A stretch of 64,000 nucleotides of DNA from Liolophura sinensis (taxonomy: Eukaryota > Mollusca > Polyplacophora > Chitonida > Chitonidae). The position numbers and the translations under genes were made by a program. The stretch is from positions 16,897,764 through 16,961,763 of the forward strand of contig NC_088306.1 in the NCBI RefSeq assembly GCF_032854445.1, read 5' to 3'. Below, one piece after another: positions 1 through 11,400 of this stretch. How positions within the stretch are numbered: the first letter of the stretch is position 1; each line of letters opens with the position of its first letter. The notes below the pieces were generated by a model. The model did no database searches. It was given only the letters and a program-made list of their open reading frames with translations, and was not told the origin of the DNA.

Positions 1-187
1 TTGATGAAAGCGGAATGGGTGTTAAGGGAAGTCATATCACAACAGAAATAATATCTGCATTAAATCAGATAAGCGTAGAGGAGGTTTATTTAAATTACTA
101 ACATTTATTTAAGTTACAAGATATTACAGTTCTCCAAGATGTAGAAAATAAGAGGTACGATCAGCATATTTTGAGTTACGGGAGATT

Positions 188-775
188 TCAACCATCTTCA
201 AATCTCTGTTTCAATTCTCTCAGGTTCTGGTCAAGAGTGCGATACTTCATCCATATTGGGGCGACAGTGGCTCCATGCTGCAACTGAATAACTTTCATTT
301 CTGTCACGGCCTGTTCTCTTTTAATTATATGAATATATTCATAGAAATTCGGATGGGCTTTTCCGGACAGGGAATTCAGCCTGTGGTGCCATCCTTCAAG
401 GGCGTTGTTTGTTATAGGGCCATGGTTCTCGTGATGGTTCTAGACTTCTATATCCCATACCCCTTCAATCCAGTATTCGGTTACATTGTCCATTAATCGA
501 GAATTTTTCTGATAATGGAGCTTAGATATGACATGCATACACACTTTTTCAATTTCATATTTGGGAACAAGAGGTAAAACAGCTGCTCGCCTTACAAGTT
601 TCTTCACATCACAGTCGTTCTGGTAAAGTCTACAGGCCTTGCTTCTGACAGTTTCTCCAAACACACTGGGTGTAATGAAAGAAACAACCTTTCATTTTTG
701 CATTAGTTAAGATATGCCTTTTGAAAGTCTCACAGTACTGTCTCGGGCACAAACGGAAGGTGTAGTCTCGTAGAT
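188..775 (-). pseudogene. Broken MULE-type transposase fragment
   Basis: Reading the minus strand gives stretches that resemble the C-terminal part of MULE/FLYWCH-associated transposase proteins: a GCFFHYTQCVWR-like segment, then VRRAAVLPLVP, then TNNALEGWHHRLN and EQAVTEMKVIQLQHG, ending in KYRTLDQNLRELKQRF. The pieces are not in one frame: a frameshift lies near 640 and an in-frame stop follows the WDIEV segment near 440, so no intact protein can be made. It is a decayed transposon remnant with no visible terminal repeats. The family call rests on recognition of the motif pattern by eye. Confidence 0.5.
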
Positions 776-1176
776 GAGTCATGAATAAGTCTCAGCATTC
801 CTTTGTACGTTGTTTGCTGTCTATTTGGAAGAGGAGCATATACTAGTGGAGATGTCTTGTTTTCAGTAACACTAGTATAACACTAGGATAGTATAAACTT
901 GATCTAATACACATGGGGCATTGTTGAGTAGGCCTACGACGTTAAACCCCAAGCATACATACATACATACATACATAGGTCTACATACGTATTCAAACAG
1001 TAGCGAAAACACAAATTCTCAGCTGCGCTGACTACATCACAAATGAAGAAATTGTAACGGGCGATTTCTCCTTATCTCCATTCACTACAGTGATAAGTAT
1101 TAAGCAGAAATTCGAATAGATATGAAACATTTTAGAAAGGCTAACCTACACGTAAATATATGTTAGAACTAAAGAT

Positions 1177-1440
1177 TTATTTATTTATTTGATTGGTGTT
1201 TTACGCCGTACTCAAGAATATTTCACTTATACGACGGCGAACAGCATTATGGTGGGTGGAAACCGGGCACAGCCGGGGGAAACCCACGACCATCCGCGGG
1301 TTGCTGGCAGACCTTCCCACGTACGGCCGGAGAGGAAGCCAGAATGAGCTGGACTTGAACTCAGAGCGACCGCATTGGTGAGAGACACCTGGGTCATTAC
1401 GCTGCGCCAGCGCGCTAACCAACTGAGCCACGGAGGCCCC
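1177..1440 (-). mobile_element. tRNA-derived SINE (family 1), full length with TSD
   Basis: On the minus strand the element starts with a tRNA-like head (A-box-like TGGCTCAGTTGGTTAGCGC, B-box-like GAGTTCAAGTCC), continues through a conserved body, and ends in a tail near AAACACCAATCAAATAAAT. A perfect 13-bp target-site duplication (tagaactaaagat) lies at 1164-1176 and 1441-1453, so this is a fairly young insertion. Open frames inside it are not genes. Confidence 0.9.
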
Positions 1441-2077
1441 TAGAACTAAAGATGCCTTAGGAGCTCTACCATTTATGAAATGATGGCTTTTAGACTGAAA
1501 CACCGACACTATATCAGCTATAAGTTAGGGGCTGAATTGAGTCGTTGAGGGATTGTGGTTTAGAGAGTCGAGGAAGCGGATTTGGCTATATTACAATGGA
1601 CCTTTTCAAATCTATATTTCTTTAGTATGTTTGGTCTTTGAAATGTTAAGTTTCCACAAAGTTGCATCTGAATTTTTCGTAGGCCTTATAACTCAACAAT
1701 AGGCTTACCTTCCCGGAACTGTTTTAACTGCCTCTCTGGAGCTCTGGTTAAGAATGTAGACAGGAGGCTGCGGTACATTCTCTGTATCCAGCTAGAAATC
1801 TGGCCTCATATGGCGTTTCATTGCATAACCTATACATTTTGCATAGGTTATCCAATATATATTTGGTAAATTTTTATTATCGAGTTTAATCGATATACCC
1901 CATTCCTTAAGAAACATCGGGTGATATTTAAGAATGTTATGGGCAGGGAAAGCAGAATTTGGGGCTGATAGTGTACCTCTCTTAAACTCTTCAACATGTA
2001 CGTTTTATATAATATCTTTTGCAGATAAAAATTATATAATGATATATTTCTAATGGAGTTCTTTAAGAGCAGAGTTA

Positions 2078-2087
2078 AAGATGGCGG
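2078..2087 (+). promoter_or_regulatory. YY1-like AAGATGGCGG motif upstream of GFM1
   Basis: AAGATGGCGG matches the classical YY1 element found just downstream of many housekeeping-gene start sites. It lies about 295 bp upstream of the GFM1 ATG. A CCGGAAG ETS-like core sits at 2209-2215. The two together are consistent with a TATA-less housekeeping promoter here, but the transcription start is not visible from sequence. Confidence 0.35.
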
Positions 2088-2372
2088 ACTTAATCCTCAA
2101 TCTCGATACTGGGGATCCTTTAATAGAGTTCAGAGTTCTTTGTTTGATCACAAAAAGGATGAAACAAACGGGAAGTTTACGGCAATAAGACTATCAAGAA
2201 CGACAACTCCGGAAGAAAGTTTATGTCTATCGTTTACGACATCTGCCAGAAAGTGACCCGTAAAAACATGTGCGTCTACTGCTGGGATCTGAACTTCTAA
2301 AATGACAGCTACCTGCATTTGCCGGTGAAGAAATTTCACATTCGTTTTGGATAGCACATACTTGGAGTAAAC

Positions 2373-2432
2373 ATGACGATCCTGAGATGCACACGTTACT
2401 TCCTGAACAGGGGTCTATCCCTGACGCAAAAG
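2373..2432 (+). CDS. GFM1: GFM1 exon 1 (start, targeting presequence)
   Basis: Residues 1-20, from ATG at 2373 to CAA AAG then donor gtacgc. It is rich in Arg, Thr, Leu and Ser with no acidic residue, as expected of a mitochondrial import signal. An upstream in-frame start is not needed to reach the usual family length. Confidence 0.85.
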
Positions 2433-5400
2433 GTACGCGTGTAAGATCGCAGATTTTTATGTTAACGTAAAAAAACTGTGTTGATTACCGAAACAACAAC
2501 AACACTGGCCTAACCAAGCGATGCCTTGTGTAAAGTGAAACCCGGAAAAAAACATTTAAGACGACTCAGAAGTGAAATGTTTAGTCCATTAGGTTGATAA
2601 TTTTAAAGTTGAGGTTGCTGTCATATGGTAGAGTGAGGAACCAGCTTTTCACAGTGAACATCTGAGAAGCTATAGGTGCTCATTGACTAGCTCGAGACCT
2701 CGGTCTAAGGTTGGCTTATATATACTGATACGTCAGTATAGGCCCAAAATTCCTTGGGTAGCCAGCCTCACTGTATTTGACAAGGCAGGTAACTGCATCT
2801 GGTTTTGAAGTGGGCCGAGCTCTGACATTGGTTTGGGATCTAATCCATGGGGTTTAAATGTTTGGTCACAGACTCCTTTTTAAGAGCTCAAATAATAAAT
2901 GATGACCTCAGATTAAGCCCAGGTTGTGACACAGATGACTTTGTATCATGCAAACATGCATAGTTTAGTCACATAAATTAATGTTTGTTTATTGATTACT
3001 GATTTCAAACAGTATCTAGTTCCATATTGATTTTCATTGATAAAAATAGAATCTAATACATTTTTTGCCGTTAAATCTGATTGGATGTCTTCAAGGTCAT
3101 CAGTCAGAAGAGCCTGAAATAACAAGTATTTTCTCCCCTGATGTACCGGTATATTATGATATGCTAACATGGAAATAATCAATAAATTATTTGTTTATGG
3201 GTACTAAATTTATTTTTCTATTTGCAGACATTTACTCTGAGATTAGCTTCTACCTCTAGTGATGATCAGGTGAGAGTTTACATTGTTTCTTTCCTGAAGA
3301 TCAGATATGATTTTATACCAAGGCATCTACTCTAATAATTTTGAAGTCTAACTAAATGTTTGATCAGTCCGTGTTCGGAAACATGTATGAACATGCGGAA
3401 ATGCTGTGCCTATTGTTTTTGTAGGGAATGACAAATGTGGAGAACATCCGAAACATTGGAATCTCCGCCCATATTGACTCTGGCAAAACAACACTAACTG
3501 AAAGGATTCTGTTCTACACTGGCAGAGTTGCGGAGATGCACGAGGTAACTACACTGTTTGAAGTTCTTAGCCAATTGAGGTTATTTTTTAAGGTAATGAA
3601 AATATTAACGTGAAGTATGTACACTGTGCACAAAATGCTTTGATTTATTTTTTTTAGAATTTTTTCAACCTAGTAAAATACATATAAAACATGCATATGT
3701 ATTCTGTGATGGCCTGTTCTAATCACATTTGGACCAGTGATGTCACATCAGCCTTCATGCCACTTAGCACACACAATCTGCTATATTTCAGCATTCAAAT
3801 TGATACGCATATAGATCTGTGGTTGTATTCACCCAATGGACCTTGGATTATCTTAGAACAAACTGTTTGAAGCAAAAAGTATAAATGTTGCATCACTGAT
3901 ACCCTCTGAGTCAATACAGACAACCAGAGGATCTGGTGTTTTAAAACTATATTACTTGATTGAAAAATAAATCAAACTATTTTTTGGACGGTGTTTGATG
4001 GTTTTTATCTGTTATATACTTCATTTCAGTGTTTTCTTTGCCTTTAAGTACCGAGTTGGAGCCATTTTTCAGGTATCAGGAGGTTTTTATCAGGTACTGG
4101 GAGGTTTGTCAGGTACCTGGAGGTTTGTCAGGTGTCAGGAGGTTTTATCAGGTACTGGGAGGTTTTGTCAGGTACTGGGAGGCTTGTCAGGTACCAGGAG
4201 GTTTTATCAGGTACTGGGAGGTTTTGTCAGGTACTGGGAGGTTTGTCAGGTACTGAGAGGTTTGTCAGGTACCTGGAGGTTTGTCAGGTGTCAGGAGGTT
4301 TTATCAGGTACTGGGAGGTTTTGTCAGGTACTGGGAGGCTTGGCAGGTACCAGGAGGTTTTATCAGGTACCTGGAGGTTTGTCAGGTACCAGGAGGATTT
4401 GGTCAGGTACCAGGAGGTTTTGGTCAGGTATCTGATGGTTTGTCAGGTATTGGGAGGTTAGTCAGGTAGGTTTATCAGGTACCTGGAGGTTTATCAGGTA
4501 CCGGGAGGCTTTGTCAGGTACCGGGAGGTTTTGTCAGGTACCTGGAGGTTTGTCAGGTACCATGAGGTTTTGTCAGGTACCAGGAGGTTTTGTCAGGTAC
4601 CAGGAGGTTTTTTTTCAGGTAGCGGGAGGTTTTGTCAGGTACCTGAGAGGTTTGTCAGGTACCAGGAGGTTTTTTCAGGTAGCGGGAGGTTTTGTCAGGT
4701 ACCTGAGAGGTTTGTCAGGTACCAGGAGGTTTTTTCAGGTACCGGGAGGTTAGTCAGGTAGATTTATCAGGTACCTGCAGGTTTTGTCAGGTACTGTGGG
4801 GTTTTATCAGGTACTGGAAGGTTTGTCAGGTACCGGGAGGTTTTGGTCAGGTACCAGGAGGTTTGTCAAGTACCGTGAAGCCTGTTTGGTCAGGTACAGG
4901 GAGGTTTTGTTAGGTACCGGAGGGTTTGGTCAGGTACCTGGAGGCTTTGTCAGGTACCTGGATGTTTTGTCGAGTACCTGGTGGTTTGGTCAGGTACCTG
5001 CAGGTGTTATCAGGTACCGGAAGGTTTGTTCAGGTGCCAGGAGGTTTTGTGACGTACCTGAAGGTTTGTCAGGTACCTGGAGGTGTTGTCAGTTACCGGT
5101 ACTGCCGGTACTGAAGTATTATGCCAAAGAAACCAGACGTGCCCATCCAGTCACATTACACTGACACGGGGTCTACCAGTCCTGTTTCCTTGCTCTATTA
5201 AATCTCTCAGTGCTAAGTGCCAAGTGAGGCAGCAACAAGTACCATTTTTAAAGTCTTTGGTATGATCCGGGTTTGATCCTGGACCTCCTGGACTTTGAGG
5301 CAGACGCTCTAACCATTAGGCCACTGAAGCAGTCCTTGTTCAAGACCACCTGTCTTCCATCTATGTGGTGCCCAAGTCTGTACTTTGCACTTGGGGAAAG

Positions 5401-8400
5401 TTTGTATGGTATATCCTGGTCACTGCCATTTCCTTCACCCACAAAAGTGAACAATTCTTGAGCATGGCATTGAAGGACAGTCAGATAAATAAACAAATCA
5501 GTCGGTGTAATAAAATTTTTAAAAAAGTGCAAAAAGCCTGAACAAAAACTCATTCATTTTGTAGGTTCGTGACTAAAACACCATCAGCTTCAAGTATATA
5601 ATCTCTTAAATTTTCAACACTGAATGATTTTATAGCTTAATACTTGGTTAATAATTATTATAAATATAGATAAATATAAATTTATATAAATTATAAAAAG
5701 TGAGATTTCTTGACTACCAGGTGAAAGGCAAAGATGCAGTGGGAGCCAAGATGGATTTCATGGAATTGGAGAGACAAAGGGGGATAACTATCCAGTCGGC
5801 GGCGACGTATACGATTTGGAAGGATCTTAACATCAACATAATTGACACACCTGGTAAGGTTTCATGTCACATAGTCATTTTATATCATTTGTGATTGCAG
5901 ACTTCTTTTTGTCAGAATTAAGATAATAATCCAGTTTTGATCTTTGCCCCATCTGAACTTTGCTCCATTTTTGTCTTAACTGATCCCCATGTTGACAGTT
6001 GAACACCTCGTTGAAATTTTTTCCACATCTGGATACATCTATTAGCCAACTATAGTAGAAAATTCAAGAGTTGTTCTCATCTCCTTCTACTGAAATTAAA
6101 TTTTGGAAAAACTATTTTTGAAATATCGAAATTTTTGATATACGTTTTATGACAATGATACTTGTAGATAACATTGTATATATTGAAGTCCTGAAGTACT
6201 TTTTTGTCCTGGAGCAAAGTTCAGATACCAACTACATGAATAACAATACCTCAAAGTGGTCAGACTTTCTTCCGCAAATTGTCATATACATCAGTAATAT
6301 TAATCAGGCAAAAAATATCTCCTAAATCTATCACATGACTTATGGCAGCTCACTGAAAATACAAAATATAGCATATGCGTTGAATCAAACATGATATTTA
6401 GGGGCATATATCTCAGAAAGTATTGAAGATATTTATTTTTTGATTCCATATCCCGAAAGCCAGGGTTTAAAATACCCTATAGATAGATTTTCAGACTTCT
6501 AGGCCCATTGAATTGGAAGTTATGGTCATCCAAAAATGCCCCCAGAACAGATATCCTATTCGCGACTGTTGAAAATGAACTTTACAGGGTGTTTTTGGAT
6601 GATCATATCTCAAAAACCACTTAGAATTCGGGGCTATAACTTGGGAAACCGTCCTCTTATATGTCAAGGAGTTTTTAGGAAGTTTTTCAGCAAAATCCAA
6701 GAGGGTCACCACAAAAAAAATTTTTTGGGCTGATTTGATGTGAAATGAACCTGCATTGTTTGAGGTAGAGTCAGATACATTTCAGACACTTGGGATGTAA
6801 TTTAAGACTTCTTGATGATAGCTTGTCATACTCGTTATTTATTTATTTGATTGATGTTTTACGCTGTACTTCCTGTCGTATTCTCATGCTGTAGCACGTT
6901 ACTAATGGCATGAAAGTTTCATTGGTTAATCCAATATGTATATAATTCATACTCTGTGCATTGAAAATCTTATTTGGGTAAAACCTATATATAAATCGAT
7001 AATGATGTCTTTGCATACAGCTTTAGTATAAAGCATTTGCATCATGCCCCCAGGCATCATTCTGTGTCAAATCGGCCTAAAAGTAAAAGCTAATAAATAT
7101 TGAATATATTATTTTTCTGAGGCCATGTTCTGAAGACCAGGATAGAAAAACCCCAATTGGTGGATTTTCAGACTTCTATTCCCCTTGAATAGGAAAGTGC
7201 AGCCATCTAAAATACTTTCAAAACTAATACATGGTGTTTCTAAAAGGCCATGTCTCAAAAACCACTTGGAATTTGGAGCTATAACTTGGCAAACCTTCCT
7301 CATATATGGTAAAGGTAGTTTTAAAAAATTTTTTTAAAATGATCCAAGTAGGTCACTGCAACAGTGGGCTGAAATGACATGAAATGACCCCTAGCATGAC
7401 TTCCAGAACAACCTATAATGAAGAGATCAGTGTACCTGTATATACCATGCTTAATGTGCTTGTCAGATGTAATGTTGGGGAAGCTTTCTAAAACTGCCCA
7501 TTACATTGTATTTCCATGAGGTATATTTTTGCAAGTAGCATCATAACCTGTGTTTTACTGTAATTTTTCAGCCTTTTTGCGTGTTTGCAAAGTGTTTATT
7601 CAAGCATATTCTGAAGACATTGTTCTGTGTAGACTTATAAAATTTTACTCTTTGTGAAGCCTTGAAATTGGCCAATCCAGCTTATGTAATTTTATCTCCA
7701 AAATCAAATTGAAATTTGCATAAAGCGCACTGAAAGTTGTTCTTTCATATGAGAAAAGGTTGAGGAATGAGGGTAATTGTCACAAACAGTGATCATCTTC
7801 AGCAATCGTCCTTGTTGCTATGTTACAGGCCATGTAGACTTCACAGTTGAAGTGGAGCGAGCTCTGCGAGTCCTGGATGGGGCAATCTTGGTTCTGTGCA
7901 GTGTGGGTGGGGTACAGAGTCAGACATTCACTGTCACCAGACAGATGACGCGGTACAACGTCCCCGCTGTGGCGTTCATTAACAAGTTGGACAGACAGGG
8001 GGCTAACCCGTACAGGGTTCTGCATCAGATCAGGTACTGGTGTGCTGTTCCCAGAGTGCTCCGTCAAGTAAATGGGATCTACATTTATGCGGAAGGTCAC
8101 ATTTAACTAAATGGCCTCTTGTTCACAGAAAGTTAATGACAGCTTCATGCTTCTTCCAAAACGTTTATTCAGATGAATAATGGCTTTATTCATGCCCAAA
8201 AACATCTATATGTATATACATGTATGTGTTGACATCATGCTTCCCAAGAATCTTCTTCGAGTTGTAAAGTGGGTCACAGTGGCCGAGGGGGTTAGCACGT
8301 CGGCACGGCACTATGACCCAGCAGCCTCCCACCAATGAGGTAGCTGTGAGTTCAAGTCCAGCTCATGCTGGCTTCCTCTCTGGTCGTAAATAGGAAGGTC

Positions 8401-11400
8401 CTTCAGCAACCTGCAGATGGTCGTGGTTTTCTCCCGGGCTTTATTCCCAGGCTCCCGGAAATATTCTTGAGTACAACGTAAAACACCAATGTAATAAATC
8501 AAATTAATCTAGTTGCAAAAGTTTATTTCAATTTTTTTCACAAAAATATGTATTTGATTGTGAATTTCCCTTTAGTAGAACCCCTCTTTCCTTCCACCAT
8601 TATGCTTGCTGCTGTCGTATAAGAGAACTATTCTTGAGTAGGTCTGTAGCAGAAAACTCTAATTAAAAAACTGAAAAAGCCAAATGAATGTTCTGTGAAA
8701 ATATAAAGTCACCTTAAGCGGGAAGACTACAAAAAAGGAGAAATAATATTTTATGATTTTATTCACAATTTTGATGGAATATTATATTCTTTTCCCAGAT
8801 CTGTGATGTTCTGGTTAGTGAAGCTTCATGTTGAAAGATAAAGGCATTTGTATGTTTTACCCGCAGATCTAAGCTGGGTAAAAATGCAGCCTTCCTGCAG
8901 CTTCCTATTGGGTTAGAGAGTGCGCAGGAGGGAATTGTGGACTTGATCCGAAGAAAAGCCATTTACTTCCGTGAACCTCAGGGGTAAGATTATGTATGGC
9001 TTTTAGGCTCTAATCAGGTCCTAAGCAAAGCATTTCTTCACTGGGAAGTCCTAAGATCAACCATGATGTTAGTTTGACCTTTTTTGTTGGTTTCTTTTCA
9101 AATTGTTGAACCATCCCCCTCATACAGCCTAAAAAATGGTTATCTTTTATCATTGAAGACATAATATATTATTTTTCTAAAGATATCTCAATCTATAAAG
9201 TGTTTTGATGGGAACAGCTTGTGTCTTATGTACTATGATGCAAATTAGTTTCAAAAACTTCATTTTGATTGGTGGATATTTTACAGATTGTCAGTTGAGG
9301 AGGGTGAAGTTCCCAGTGACATGGTGTCAGAAGTGGAAGACAGGAGACAAGAACTTATTGGTAACTTGTGTCAAATTCCTCTAAAATTAGCTGTTTTACA
9401 GCTTTTAATTTCAGATTTGAGAATTTATTTCAGAATTAGAGTACATTTGTAGATAACACTTTTTCAATTTTGCAGAATTTAAATTGTATCCTGTGGACAT
9501 AATAGGAGTGATTTTGTGATCTGAAAGTCAATAAAGAGGTCACTTCTTCACACTATGTGTACTTTTTGTAAGATTGTCTCAAATCAAACTGCAAAAAGTG
9601 GAATCTAGATCTGAATTAGCAGCCTAATGAATCATAAAAGTGGAAAAAACCAACACATTGTACATGTACACGTCGAGTTAATACCTGTTTTCCTTTTCCA
9701 GAACATGTAGCAAATGTAGATGAAACTTTGGGAGAAATGTTTCTGGAGGAGAAGACCCCTACAGAATCTGATATCATCAGGGCGATCCGTCGTTCCTGTC
9801 AGAAGATGACCTTCACACCTGTTCTGCTCGGCACTGCCCTCAAGAACAAAGGGGTTCAGCCATTACTGGATGCTGTAGTTGATTACCTCCCAAATCCATC
9901 CCAGGTGGAGAATTATGCCCTCGACAATTCCAAGGGGTATATCTCTTCAGTGATTTTTCTTTTTATTAACTCTGCTGAAGGAATCACAATGAACTTATCT
10001 CTGTTTATGCATCTGCCTGTCTGTGCTTCACCGTTCATCCCAAACTCACACACGTTCTGTGAATTTTATCTTTATGTCAGATACCTGCTGAAGGTCGGTG
10101 GTTTACTCCAAGCGTAAATCTGACCCGATGCCTCGAGGTTAGCTTGCTAGTGCAACACAATGACCCTGGAGTCTCCTCATCAATGAGGGTCCAGGTCATG
10201 CTGGCTTCCTCTCCCAGCAATCTCCAGATGATTGTAGGTATCCCCCAGGCTCTGTCTGGTTTCCTTCAACCATAATGCTGATCGCCGTTGTATAAGTGAA
10301 ATATTCTTGATTATGGCGTAAGAAACCAATCAAATGAATGAAACTAAATCAGACCATTACCCTGTTAGTAAAGAATTTTTGTCACATAAATCAATTACAT
10401 GAAAGAGTACATGCCCGAGTACATGAAGGAGTACATGAAGGTGAAGGAGTACATGAAGGAGTACATGCAGGAGTACATGAAGGTGAAGGAGTACATGAAG
10501 GAGCACACATGTCTTCATCATATGCATATAGTACTTTATAAATCAAATTCATTATGTTCTTCTCTTCATTCTTGCAGTGACATAAAAACTTTGAATGTGA
10601 TAACTTTTTTCTGTGAATTATAGGTCCAGATATCGGCACATGTAGATGTTTTATCTTCAGCTATCTTTCTTTAATTTGCCACTATTGCTGTGTACTTTCC
10701 TTATGAGTGGGATTTTAATTTTATCAGCGTTGTTGATTTTGTGTGATGTCATTGTTCTGGGTGTGATATGGCTATCTACATTCCAGACTAGGCATAACAC
10801 CCCATCTGGTCACATGAAGCTGACACCAGACATGACACCCCACATAGTCACATTAAGCTGACACCACAGGTTTCTTGGAAATAGAAAATGAAAATACTTG
10901 TAGTTCAGTATCATGATTAATGTGTTTTAAAGATTTTATTGTAACCTGAGGATGGTCGTGTGTTTCCCTTGGGCTCTGTCCGCTTTCCACAAACCATAAT
11001 GCTGGCTTAATGTAGTGTAAGTGAAGAATCTTAAGTATGGCATAAATCTCCAGTCAGATGAATACAAAATAAGATTTTATCTGACTTTGATTTCAGAACA
11101 GACAAGGCGGAGAAGTTTATTTTGAACCCAGATAGAAGTGAGAGAAATCCGTTTGTGGCACTGGCATTTAAACTGGAGGTATGGACTGTGGATAAGCCAG
11201 TTTTCTGGCTCATGGTAGTATGTGTTCAGGGCTCCTCAGAGTAGTTTAACAGTTAAAGATTTACAGGTACTTATTTACATAAATTGTGCGAATTGTATTA
11301 AGGGTAACAGATGATATTCAAGAATGTTTCACTTAGGTCAGGTATATTGAACCTAAATTCTCAGCACAACCAGCATTCGACCTCATTGGTTAGGGGACGA

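Noticed and set aside
1380-1440. tRNA gene on the minus strand
   Set aside because: A and B boxes are present but the element continues into a SINE body, has target-site duplications and no paired acceptor stem.
1201-1509. Apparent 102-residue minus-strand protein in SINE sequence
   Set aside because: Similar frames recur at 16.7 and 46.8 kb because the SINE itself is repeated; the sequence is a tRNA-derived element.
3995-5164. Several overlapping repetitive open frames ([12 protein letters not shown]-like)
   Set aside because: By-product of the 20-21 bp minisatellite inside GFM1 intron 3.
3545-5720. Origin of the intron 3 minisatellite from an exon edge, as for exon 15
   Set aside because: The unit does not match the end of exon 3 (cacgag|gtaact) or convincingly the start of exon 4 (ctaccag|gtgaaa).
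7780-8100. 106-residue minus-strand frame over GFM1 exon 5
   Set aside because: Shadow of the coding strand, which carries the conserved GTPase motifs.
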